Assembly (NCBI GenBank): GCA_016719535.1
Contig: JADJYX010000033.1
Location: 1 to 38,604 of the forward strand
Direction of reading: 5' to 3'
DNA: 38,604 nt
From: Rubrivivax sp.
GTDB lineage: Bacteria; Pseudomonadota; Gammaproteobacteria; Burkholderiales; Burkholderiaceae_C
Shown: positions 24,114 to 29,874 of the stretch, piece by piece
How the letters are laid out: each line of letters starts with the position of its first letter
Numbering within the stretch: the stretch's first letter is position 1
Translations under genes and position numbers: made by a program
Notes under the pieces: model-generated
Told to the model about the DNA's origin: nothing
The model's database searches: none
Seen by the model: the letters and a program-made list of their open reading frames with translations, nothing else

Positions 24114-25034
24114 TCAGCCAGCGTGGATGTCGAGGTGGCTGTATCGCTTCGTCGATGCCGCCGCCTTGTGGCCCAGCACCGCGCCCACAGTGTAAAGGGG
24201 CACCCCGGCGTTGATCATCGCCGAGGCCGCCGAGTGTCGCAGGTCGTGAAACCGCAGGTCATCAATGCCCAGGCGGCGGCAGGCGTACAGGAACCACGCC
24301 TGCACCGTGCGCGCCGGCACGGCCGGCGGCCAGCGCCGGGCCAGGTGGGCGGTTCGAGGATGGATGGGGACGAGGCGGCGCTCGCCGTTCTTGGTGTCGT
24401 CCAGCACCCAGGTGGAAGCGTGAGGCCGTGCCCTCAGCGCCTCGCTCAATCTCATGCCGCTGTAGTAGGCCACGAGCGTGACGGCGCGGGCATCGCGGTG
24501 GACGATCTCGCGGGCGATCTGCAGCACCTCGCGCCGTCCGATGTAGCGGTGGCGCTCGTTTCGGACCGCGGGCAGAGTGGCGCGCTCGGCGGGGTCATGC
24601 TGCCCCATGCTGTGGGTCTTCCAGGCCCAGCGGCAGGCGGCTCGCAGGTAGGCCATGCGCACCTTGACGGTAGCGGCGCTGACGCCGGCCTGCGCGGTGT
24701 ATTCCCGGATGACGACCGGCAGCTCGTCCATGCGCCGGCCGCTGTAGTAGGGCAGGCAGAGCGCGAGGTCGCGCTCGAGCTTGGCGCGGTTCTTCAGGCT
24801 GGGGGCGTGCTCGGTCAGGTAGAGGCGCACGGCCTCGCTGATCAGCGGCTGTTCGCGTCGTGCGCCAGTCGCAAGGGCGTAGAGACTGGCGTCTTGTTCG
24901 TGCGCGTAGGCTTCGGCCTGGGCGCGATTCCACGCTGCTGGAAGTAGCTTCGTAGTGCGCAGTCGGCGTCCATCGACAACGCGGTCGAACTCATAGCGCC
25001 AGCGATTGCGCGCTTTGTCGCGGTAGACCGGCAT
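24114..25034 (-). CDS. int: phage integrase, tyrosine recombinase
   Basis: A 306-aa tyrosine recombinase for integration at tRNA-Leu. The N-terminal arm-binding region starts PVYRDKARNRWRYEF; a SAM-like core-binding domain covers about 60-150. Catalytic residues are all visible: Arg in YYSGMRLSEAL (about 196), Lys in LDDTKNGERR, His-Arg in FHDLRHSAAS, His in VLGHKAAAST and Tyr in TKRYSHL (about 298). It ends 120 bases from the attP core. It is the last gene of the leftward operon; the excisionase frame overlaps its 5' end. Confidence 0.96.
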   Translation of the reverse strand: MPVYRDKARNRWRYEFDRVVDGRRLRTTKLLPAAWNRAQAEAYAHEQDASLYALATGARREQPLISEAVRLYLTEHAPSLKNRAKLERDLALCLPYYSGRRMDELPVVIREYTAQAGVSAATVKVRMAYLRAACRWAWKTHSMGQHDPAERATLPAVRNERHRYIGRREVLQIAREIVHRDARAVTLVAYYSGMRLSEALRARPHASTWVLDDTKNGERRLVPIHPRTAHLARRWPPAVPARTVQAWFLYACRRLGIDDLRFHDLRHSAASAMINAGVPLYTVGAVLGHKAAASTKRYSHLDIHAG

Positions 25035-25207
25035 GCTGCCCTGTATGCCTCAACGTCGTGGGGGTCGAAGCGTACCGCACCGCGGCCGGCGCCCAGCCGG
25101 TAGCGCGGCAGCTGGTCGTCGGGGATGTCATAGACGGAGCGGGCACTCAGGCCGAGCAGCTGCCCGACCTGCTGGGCAGTGATGAGCGGGCGCGGGTCCA
25201 TGCTCAT
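24842..25207 (-). CDS. xis: excisionase-like HTH protein
   Basis: Up to 121 aa. Residues 8-60 (PLITAQQVGQLLGLSARSVY ... PRYRLGAGRGAVRFDPHDVE) are a MerR/excisionase-type winged helix that should bind attR and steer the integrase to excision. The ATG at 25207 overlaps the intI stop in ATGA; an in-frame ATG at 25201 is the alternative start. The frame stays open 193 bases into int, as a longer version of the lambda xis/int overlap; the true C-terminus may be less meaningful than the HTH domain. Confidence 0.8.
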   Translation of the reverse strand: MSMDPRPLITAQQVGQLLGLSARSVYDIPDDQLPRYRLGAGRGAVRFDPHDVEAYRAACRSTATKRAIAGAMSSTALSMDADCALRSYFQQRGIAPRPKPTRTNKTPVSTPLRLAHDANSR

Positions 25208-26192
25208 GCCAAGCTGTCCAAGGGGCTGGCCACGCCCGCGGCGCCGACGTTGGCCACGTGGGTGTAGATCATGGTCGTGCTGACGTCTGCATGGCCAAGC
25301 AGCTGCTGGATGGTGCGGATGTCCTTGCCAGACTCCAGCAGATGCGTGGCGAAGCTGTGACGCAGGACGTGCGCCGTCACGTGCTTGTGGATGCCGGCGC
25401 GCTGGGCGGCGCCGCGCAGGGTGCGGTTCAGCGTCTTGGGGTGCAGGTGGTGGCGCCTGACCACGCCGGTGCGCGGGCAGGTGCTGTAGTCGTCTGCCGC
25501 GAAGACCCACTGCCACTCCACGCGCGCGGAGCGCTGGGGTATTTCACGGCCAGCGCGTGGGGCAGCTCGACGTCGACCATGCCGCGCATGGTGTCCAGCG
25601 CGTGCATCTTGGCCCGCGTGGCGATCTGGGCGCGCAGGCCTGCCTCAAGCGACCGCGGCAGCATCGTCGTGCGGTCCTTGTCGCCTTTGCCGGCGCGGAT
25701 GGTGATGACGCGGCGGTCGAAGTCCAGATCCTGCACGCGCAGGCGCAGCACGTCGCTCTGCCGCATGCCGGTGGCGTAGGTGAGCGCCACGGCCAGGCCG
25801 GCGCTGGTGCGCGGCAGCTGGGCGAAGATGGCGCGCACCTCGGCCTGGCTGAGCACGCGCGGCAGGCGCACGGGCTGCTTGGCGCGGGTGATGTTGTCCA
25901 ACCACGGCAGATGCATGCCCAGCACCTGACGGTACAGGAACAGGATGGCCGCCAGCGCCTGCCGCTGGGTGCTGGCCGCCACCTCGCGCGCGGTGGCCAG
26001 ATGCGACAGCCATGCCTCGACGCGGTCGCCGCCCAGCGTGGCCGGGTGCTTGAGGCCGGCCCAGTGGACGAAATCTTTGTACCACCGCACATAGGCCCGC
26101 TCGGTGGCCAGGCTGTAATGGCGCACGCGGCACGCCTGCCGGATCTGCTCTTCGAGCTTCGGCGGCTTCGGTGGGGTGGTGTTACCGGGCAT
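25204..26192 (-). pseudogene. intI: integron integrase intI, one frameshift
   Basis: Two frames together give about 328 aa, the normal IntI length. Frame one (26192 to about 25525): IRQACRVRHYSLATERAYVR, HLATAREVAASTQRQALAAI and PWLDNITRAKQPVRLPRVLS are classic IntI. Catalytic Arg is in TGMRQSDVLRLR, Lys in GKGDKDR. The IntI-specific patch is ALAVKYPSAPR | WQWVF ... TGVVRRHH. Frame two (25521 to 25204): VLRHSFATHLL, LLGHADVSTTMIYTHV with the Tyr nucleophile, ending ASPLDSLA like IntI1. The shift is in a (CG)4 tract, 25521-25528; one lost base best fits family spacing. All catalytic residues survive, so a recent mutation, a read error or real frameshifting are possible. Confidence 0.9.
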
Positions 26193-26237
26193 GGCGGCGG
26201 TTATCGGACAGGGGGTGTCTGAGAATTCAAGTTAGGT
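26193..26237 (+). promoter_or_regulatory. attI: attI region with core site GTTAGGT
   Basis: Only 38 bases separate the intI start from GTTAGGT (26231-26237), a perfect GTTRRRY core preceded by GAATTCAA. It stands where attI should be: beside the intI 5' end and at the start of the first cassette. Crossover would be between G26231 and T26232. On the minus strand the same bases give ACCTAAC, and the TAA is the stop codon of the first cassette gene. Confidence 0.75.
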
Positions 26238-26961
26238 CTTGCCAGGGCGCGCACGGGCAAAGGCCCCAACGCAGCTTGTGTCGCTCTTGGCCTGCTGTTT
26301 CAGTTCGGCAGCAGTCGTCACGCGCGGCTTTCGCTGGTGCTTGGCGGCCACGGCGGCGCGTTCGCTCTCTGTCACCGGCTCGTCCATGTAGGCATCGGCA
26401 AAGTCCACCAGCGCCTGCCGCAGCGTGTCGTGTGCCCGCCGCACATCGGTCAAGCGTGCGGCCTCGGGGCAGCAGTTCAGCATCGCCACCGCGTTGCACA
26501 CTGCCGCGTGCAGTTCTTGGGTCGGCTTCAAGCCCTTTATGTCCACCTGCACCGCAATGCTTCCGTTCGCCATCTTCTTTCCCTTCGGCCACCAGGCCTA
26601 ACTGTGCGTTCAACCGGACGCCCTTCGGCGTCCGGGCTTCTTCCAACTTCAGCGCGGGGCGCCGGTTAACTCCGCGTTGGGCGCTTGCCGGCGGGGCCAG
26701 CAAAGTCCAGTGCGTCGGCGGATTCTCTCGGCTCACCGACACTCGGCCTAGGTCGTCGGTGCGCGACCAGTAGGGCCTCGGCTTCTTGGCGTACTCATCG
26801 GTATGCCACCGGGCGCAGCTTGTCACGCCGGTCCACGTCGGCGGCCACACAATCACATACGTGCCGTCCTTCGGGGCCGTCTCGATTGGATGCCACGCGC
26901 CTAACCCCTCGCTCAACGCGGACCCGCCTACAGCGGCGGCGCTCGTATCTTCTGCGCTCAT
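26227..26961 (-). CDS. cassette 2 protein, DUF551-like, reads through attC1
   Basis: The first 105 residues are a DUF551-like domain: AWHPIETAPKDGTYVIVWPP ... ARWHTDEYA ... PPTHWTLLAPP, common in phages. The ATG at 26961 lies inside attC2 after a CTGGAG site, so about 22 N-terminal residues (MSAEDTSAAAVGG onward) are attC-encoded. No stop occurs at the cassette end: the attC1 core is GCCCAAC, not GCCTAAC, so the usual TAA is missing and the frame continues through attC1 and, out of frame, across cassette 1 to 26227 (244 aa). Residues after about 105 are probably meaningless extension. Confidence 0.65.
   Translation of the reverse strand: MSAEDTSAAAVGGSALSEGLGAWHPIETAPKDGTYVIVWPPTWTGVTSCARWHTDEYAKKPRPYWSRTDDLGRVSVSRENPPTHWTLLAPPASAQRGVNRRPALKLEEARTPKGVRLNAQLGLVAEGKEDGERKHCGAGGHKGLEADPRTARGSVQRGGDAELLPRGRTLDRCAAGTRHAAAGAGGLCRCLHGRAGDRERTRRRGRQAPAKAARDDCCRTETAGQERHKLRWGLCPCAPWQDLT
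26232..26573 (-). CDS. cassette 1 protein (113 aa), unknown
   Basis: A 113-aa soluble helical protein: MANGSIAVQVDIKGLKPTQE, LHAAVCNAVAMLNCCPEAAR, then LRQALVDFADAYMDEPVTES and a basic C-terminus. Not recognised. A GGGAAAGAAG ribosome-binding site precedes the ATG; the start is 23 bases beyond attC1, and the TAA stop lies in the attI core, so the gene fills the cassette end to end. It is antisense to the attC polarity. A plus-strand frame (26337-26669) in the same cassette runs into attC1 and is not protein-like. Confidence 0.75.
   Translation of the reverse strand: MANGSIAVQVDIKGLKPTQELHAAVCNAVAMLNCCPEAARLTDVRRAHDTLRQALVDFADAYMDEPVTESERAAVAAKHQRKPRVTTAAELKQQAKSDTSCVGAFARARPGKT
26596..26682 (+). 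repeat. attC: attC1
   Basis: R'' GCCTAAC (26596-26602), L'' GTTCAACC (26608-26615), L' GGTTAAC (26664-26670), R' GTTGGGC (26676-26682). The extra C in L'' (GTT-C-AACC against GGTTAAC) gives the extrahelical base that sets polarity; as in the aadA attC, the canonical top strand is plus. An inner GGACGCC/GGCGTCC stem folds the variable region. Ends cassette 1 (26232-26676). Confidence 0.92.
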
Positions 26962-27009
26962 CGGTTACTCCAGCGGCCCACGGGCGGGCCGGTTAGCTAT
27001 GCGTTAGGC
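26899..27009 (+). repeat. attC: attC2
   Basis: R'' GCCTAAC (26899-26905), L'' GCTCAACGCGG, L' GGTTAGC (26991-26997), R' GTTAGGC (27003-27009); 111 bp. Plus polarity. The minus strand of its loop region carries CTGGAG-N6-ATG for the cassette 2 gene. The stop of the cassette 3 gene also lies inside it, at 26997. Confidence 0.85.
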
Positions 27010-27329
27010 GCCAGGGCCTCGTAGCTGTCATCGCCCCAGGCTTCGCGCACGTAGGTGGCCGGGAAGGCGCCTCGCGCCCCAGGCTTGGCCTCAACGTACA
27101 GGCACCGATAGCCGCTGTTCGCGGGCGCCGGGATGGCGCGCATCCACTCATGCGTCGGCATGCCAAGCGGCCAGGAGTAGCCAGCACGCACCGCACGCAT
27201 GAACTCGTGCACGTCGTGGTGCCCCTTGCTCATCAGGATGTAGGTGTCCTCGCCCACGTTCTCCACGTCCAGCGGGTAGCGCCTAACTTGGCGCTCAAGC
27301 GGAGCAACGCCGGCAGCAGTGGTGGTCAT
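26997..27329 (-). CDS. cassette 3 protein (110 aa), unknown
   Basis: Starts at ATG 27329 inside attC3 after GGAAAGGACTTGACC. The N-terminus MTTTAAGVAPLERQVRR is attC-encoded, then a soluble domain follows: DVENVGEDTYILMSKGHHDV, FMRAVRAGYSWPLGMPTHEW, CLYVEAKPGARGAFPATYVR. The C-terminus EALAPNA reads into the attC2 core and stops inside it. Unrecognised, with well-formed protein-like composition. The HxxV/WP-rich core suggests a small alpha/beta domain. Antisense to attC polarity. Confidence 0.7.
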   Translation of the reverse strand: MTTTAAGVAPLERQVRRYPLDVENVGEDTYILMSKGHHDVHEFMRAVRAGYSWPLGMPTHEWMRAIPAPANSGYRCLYVEAKPGARGAFPATYVREAWGDDSYEALAPNA

Positions 27330-27374
27330 GGTCAAGTCCTTTCCGGGCGTTGCCCGCTTAGCTCTACGTTCGGC
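27281..27374 (+). repeat. attC: attC3
   Basis: R'' GCCTAAC (27281-27287), L'' GCTCAAGCGG, L' CCGCTTAGC, R' GTTCGGC (27368-27374); extra C in L'', plus polarity. R' breaks the GTTRRRY rule at one base but is exactly complementary to the R'' of attC4, the other end of the same cassette. The minus strand carries GGAAAGGA and the ATG of the cassette 3 gene. The inner sequence shares CGCCGGCAGCAGT with attC4. Confidence 0.9.
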
Positions 27375-27375
27375 C

Positions 27376-27756
27376 TCACGCCTCGTTTCTGCGCCAGCGG
27401 GTCGGGTAATACTCTGCCGGCTTGATGCCAAGCTCGCCGCCTGGCGTTGCCACCGAGATGGCGCCCCAGGCGTTGCTTTTGCAGTCGTGGTGGCCGGCTT
27501 CGGCGACTGCGTTGTGCCCGATCGGGAAATCTCCCCGCACAAGGTTCGGCAGCCAGATCGCGGCGGGCACCCACCGGGGCGGCCTTTTGGCCTGGACGGC
27601 GCGGTAGAACTCCAGCGCACGCCACGCCTCATCCAGTAGCGCAGCAATGTCGGTGGCGCCTTCGTTGCGGCACAGGTCCGCCTCGTCCATCAATCGCTCC
27701 ACCAGAGGCCGAACATGGCACTCAACCGGACTTGCGCCGGCAGCAGTCGTGGTCAT
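27376..27756 (-). CDS. cassette 4 protein (126 aa), unknown
   Basis: Starts at ATG 27756 inside attC4, overlapping the cassette 5 gene's stop in ATGA. The attC-encoded start MTTTAAGASPVE parallels that of the cassette 3 protein. The body has a helical stretch (LVERLMDEADLCRNEGATDI, AALLDEAWRALEFYRAV), then WVPAAIWLPNLVRGDFPIGH and WGAISVATPGGELGIKPAEY. No family recognised. Stops two bases before the attC3 core, filling its cassette. GAAAGGAAGACCG supplies the ribosome-binding site. Confidence 0.72.
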   Translation of the reverse strand: MTTTAAGASPVECHVRPLVERLMDEADLCRNEGATDIAALLDEAWRALEFYRAVQAKRPPRWVPAAIWLPNLVRGDFPIGHNAVAEAGHHDCKSNAWGAISVATPGGELGIKPAEYYPTRWRRNEA

Positions 27757-27798
27757 CGGTCTTCCTTTCGGCGCAAGCCGGTTAGTTCTAGGTTCGGC
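27708..27798 (+). repeat. attC: attC4
   Basis: R'' GCCGAAC (27708-27714), L'' CTCAACCGG, L' CCGGTTAGT, R' GTTCGGC (27792-27798); extra C in L'', plus polarity. R'' departs from RYYYAAC at one base in step with the partner core of cassette 4 (GTTCGGC at 27368). Inner stem of GCGC/CTTGCGCC type. Contains the ATGA overlap joining the cassette 5 and 4 genes. Confidence 0.9.
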
Positions 27799-28082
27799 CC
27801 CAGCGCTTTGCGTAGCGCCGCCATGTGCTCATCCATCAGCCCGTTCGGATCCCACACGCCACCGCGTACCACCGTCCACGCGGTAATGCACCGCTCGGCA
27901 CTTCGGCGAAGATCGCCACAGCGGGGCTCGACCAGCGGTATCAAGTCGCCGCTTTCCGGGTCTGCCTCCAGCTCGAACACGCGCTCGCGCAGCCGCTCAA
28001 TCTCGCCGGCCTGCCACTGCACCAGCTTCATCAGCCGCGCCATGTCATCGGGCAGCGGTATCAACATCTTTGGTTCGGCCAT
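27753..28082 (-). CDS. cassette 5 protein (109 aa), MAEP family
   Basis: A helical protein, MAEPKMLIPLPDDMARLMKL, QAGEIERLRERVFELEADPE, ending MDEHMAALRKALGPNLELTG. The final residues and stop are inside attC4. It shares MAEPxMLIxLxDD, DxHxLM-EHMxALRKALGPN and DNA similarity with the phage gene at 30381, separated by a middle of different length. The coiled-coil start resembles small phage proteins transcribed from early operons. ATG lies three bases after the stop of the Cys-rich gene in the same cassette; AGGAAGACTTGACAC precedes it. Confidence 0.75.
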   Translation of the reverse strand: MAEPKMLIPLPDDMARLMKLVQWQAGEIERLRERVFELEADPESGDLIPLVEPRCGDLRRSAERCITAWTVVRGGVWDPNGLMDEHMAALRKALGPNLELTGLRRKEDR

Positions 28083-28085
28083 GTG

Positions 28086-28313
28086 TCAAGTCTTCCTTGT
28101 TGGTTGGGTGGCCCATCCGCCAAACTGCGCCCGCTCGTAGTCGGCCGCCGTGTGGCACTCGCTCGGGAAGTGCAGGCCCGGCATGCAGCACTCGCCGGGC
28201 GGCAGGCAGCAGCCGAACTCGGGTGGCGCGTTCGGGTCGTCGTCCGCCGCAGGCTCGTCCCAGTCCGTGCATTCGTCGCATCCGTTGCAGCCGTCCTCGC
28301 AGGTTCTCAACAT
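28086..28313 (-). CDS. cassette 5 second protein, Cys-rich (75 aa)
   Basis: A 75-aa protein with eleven Cys: MLRTCEDGCNGCDECTDWDE, then GCCLPPGECCMPGLHFPSEC, ending ERAQFGGWATQPTRKT. The pattern suggests one or two zinc sites. The ATG at 28313 is chosen; a TTG at 28367 inside attC5 would extend it by 18 residues. Cassette 5 thus carries two genes in one direction. Similar small Cys-rich proteins occur in Burkholderiales phages by general impression; no named family. Confidence 0.6.
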   Translation of the reverse strand: MLRTCEDGCNGCDECTDWDEPAADDDPNAPPEFGCCLPPGECCMPGLHFPSECHTAADYERAQFGGWATQPTRKT

Positions 28314-28349
28314 GTCAGCAGCCCTTACAGGTTCGCTTCGGACACAGGG

Positions 28350-28412
28350 GCCGAACAAGCCACTCAACCGGACTGGCCCTGGCGGGCCAGCCGGTTAGCG
28401 GCAACGTTAGGG
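28350..28412 (+). repeat. attC: attC5
   Basis: R'' GCCGAAC (28350-28356), L'' CTCAACCGG, inner stem CTGGCCC/GGGCCAG, L' CCGGTTAGC, R' GTTAGGG (28406-28412). At 63 bp it has a textbook compact attC size. Extra C in L'', plus polarity. R'' pairs over ten bases with the start of cassette 5 (GTTCGGCCCC at 27792). Confidence 0.93.
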
Positions 28413-28419
28413 CGCTCCC

Positions 28420-29256
28420 TCATGCAATCGCCAGCGAATGCCCGCGCGGCACTTTGAAGCCTGCCGCCTTGGCATGCCCGCCGCCGCCGTACTCCTTGGC
28501 AATCTCGCTCACGTCAACGCCATCGTCGGCAGCGCGCAGCCCGAACACGCGGCCTTCTTCGGTGTCCCAATAGCAGGCCGCGAACGGCTGGCCCTGTGCC
28601 ATCAGATGCGCTGCATCGCTCACCAGCGTGTAGGGCAGGCTCGCCACCGGAACCGAGTAGTTCGCAATCACCATGCGGCGCTGGCACACCTTCACCAGCT
28701 CGGCCACGTCCTTGTGGTGCTTGCGCTCGATGGCAGCGCCGGCCGCCGTCATCTTCAGCAGTTCCACCTGATCGGCGCTCATCAGCCTGTCCCATGTCTC
28801 GAAGGTGTATTCGTGGCTGAAGACCAGCGCCTGAATTTCGCGCGTGCCGGCCAGCTTGAAGCGCCAGAGGTCGCGGTCTTCAACGTGGCCCAGCAGCAGC
28901 GGACGGTCTTCGCCGGGAAACAGGAAGTCCCACGCCAGCGTGGCACCGCTGCGGTCGATGTCGGTGTACTGCCGCAGCCCTTCCAGCCCGGCCAGGTCTT
29001 CAATGGCCGTCTTGTGGTGGTCGATCAGCGTCACCCGCGCAGCCTTGGTCAGCATGTCGGCAACAACTGCGCGCTTGTAGCTGAAGTCCACCAGGTACAC
29101 ATCGCGGCCCGTCACATCGGGCGGCGCCGTCTGGTACACGCCGGCAACATAGTCGGCCGTGTCGCGGTGGTAGCGCCAGAAGCACCAAGCGGCGCTGAAG
29201 CCGTCCGCACAGTTGCCGTGGTAAATAACCAGTGGTTTCGCTTCGGTATCAGGCAT
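28420..29256 (-). CDS. cassette 6 protein: DHH/DHHA1 phosphoesterase
   Basis: A 278-aa DHH-superfamily phosphoesterase. Metal-binding motifs are in order: YHGNCADGFSAAW (about 13-25), VYLVDFSY, TLIDHHKTA (the DHH signature, about 75-83), HVEDRDLW. The C-terminal DHHA1 substrate domain ends GGGGHAKAAGFKVPRG. Relatives (NrnA/NrnB, GdpP DHH) cleave short RNAs or linear and cyclic dinucleotides with Mn. In a phage it may recycle nucleotides or remove a cyclic-nucleotide signal; the latter is speculation. GGAGAGCAG precedes the ATG. Ends next to the attC5 core. Confidence 0.9.
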   Translation of the reverse strand: MPDTEAKPLVIYHGNCADGFSAAWCFWRYHRDTADYVAGVYQTAPPDVTGRDVYLVDFSYKRAVVADMLTKAARVTLIDHHKTAIEDLAGLEGLRQYTDIDRSGATLAWDFLFPGEDRPLLLGHVEDRDLWRFKLAGTREIQALVFSHEYTFETWDRLMSADQVELLKMTAAGAAIERKHHKDVAELVKVCQRRMVIANYSVPVASLPYTLVSDAAHLMAQGQPFAACYWDTEEGRVFGLRAADDGVDVSEIAKEYGGGGHAKAAGFKVPRGHSLAIA

Positions 29257-29309
29257 CTCTGCTCTCCATCAAACGCCCCTGCTTCGCAGCGGCTAAATCA
29301 ACACATTCC

Positions 29310-29332
29310 GCGGATGCCGGGACGGCATCCGC
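29310..29332. other. 10-bp perfect hairpin in cassette 6
   Basis: GCGGATGCCG and CGGCATCCGC separated by GGA. It lies in the 113-base gap between the DHH gene start and attC6, upstream of the DHH gene on the minus strand. No T-run follows on either strand, so a terminator is unlikely. It may be an mRNA stabiliser or an operator for the cassette's own promoter. The rest of the gap has nothing recognisable. Confidence 0.6.
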
Positions 29333-29370
29333 TCGTGGCGTGCACAGTGCGTCACGCTTCGGATACAGCG

Positions 29371-29439
29371 CCCTAACCCCCGGTTCGAGGCGAGGTCAAA
29401 CGGCAAGCCGTTTGCCCCGCCTCAACCGGAACGTTAGGC
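29371..29439 (+). repeat. attC: attC6
   Basis: R'' CCCTAAC (29371-29377), L'' CGGTTCGAGGCG, inner stem AAACGGC/GCCGTTT, L' CGCCTCAACCG, R' GTTAGGC (29433-29439). Extra C in L'', plus polarity. The R'' region GCGCCCTAAC is the exact complement of the cassette 6 start GTTAGGGCGC (28406). The minus strand is open and encodes the C-terminus of the cassette 7 protein. Confidence 0.92.
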
Positions 29440-29771
29440 GTCTGCGCGTTCCACAGCCGCTTCATCTCCGCATTCAGTGCGCGGTCAGCGCGGCAGTCCT
29501 CGCTGGTGCGCCCGGTGCAGTCCACGGCCGGCCCCTTGTGGAAGCAGTCCCAGCAGGCGTAGTAGGCCGGGCCTTGCAAGGGTGTGGCGCCGGCCTTCGT
29601 GGCTCGCGCCCACTTGCCCACAAGCTGCGGCGCCGTCTCGTCGCCGGTCGTCTCCATCGCAATCGGCATCTGCGGCTTCATGTTGTAGCTGCCGCACTTC
29701 GGGCACGGGGCCATCGGCTGGCCGTACACCCACTCTGCGCGCTTCGCCGGGTCTTTCAGCATGTTCAGCAT
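29373..29771 (-). CDS. cassette 7 protein, Lar-like zinc ribbon (132 aa)
   Basis: A protein with a zinc-ribbon: PMAPCPKCGSYNMKPQ and YYACWDCFHKGPAVDC, then CRADRALNAEMKRLWN. CPxCGS plus a second C-C pair and an Ala-x-x-x-x-WN ending is the layout of Lar-type restriction alleviation proteins, although insertions differ. Lar counteracts type I restriction; this role is possible, not shown. ATG at 29771 follows GAGGAGCGACGA. The last 23 residues (TPNVPVEAGQTACRL onward) come from attC6, where the TAG stop lies in the core site. Confidence 0.7.
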   Translation of the reverse strand: MLNMLKDPAKRAEWVYGQPMAPCPKCGSYNMKPQMPIAMETTGDETAPQLVGKWARATKAGATPLQGPAYYACWDCFHKGPAVDCTGRTSEDCRADRALNAEMKRLWNAQTPNVPVEAGQTACRLTSPRTGG

Positions 29772-29801
29772 TCGTCGCTCCTCGCGTTCATCCACCAAGA
29801 C

Positions 29802-29872
29802 GCCTAACCCCGCCAATCAAGCGGACCCGTCACGGAGTACCGTGACGTGCCGCTTATCGGCAACGGTTAGGG
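29802..29872 (+). repeat. attC: attC7
   Basis: R'' GCCTAAC (29802-29808), L'' AATCAAGCGG, inner stem GTCACGG/CCGTGAC with a four-base loop, L' CCGCTTAT, R' GTTAGGG (29866-29872). Extra C in L'', plus polarity. R'' region GACGCCTAAC pairs over ten bases with the cassette 7 start GTTAGGCGTC (29433). Confidence 0.92.
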
Positions 29873-29874
29873 CG

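Noticed and set aside
26193..26237. ACCTAAC beside intI as an attC on the minus strand
   Set aside because: No partner core or L sites occur in the 38 bases before intI; attI explains the position better.
26337..27007. Plus-strand frames in cassettes 1 and 2 as the real cassette genes
   Set aside because: They run into attC sites, lack ribosome-binding sites and look like antisense; the minus strand holds a DUF551-like protein and well-formed proteins with good start sites.
29310..29332. Rho-independent terminator in cassette 6
   Set aside because: A perfect stem but no T-run on either strand.
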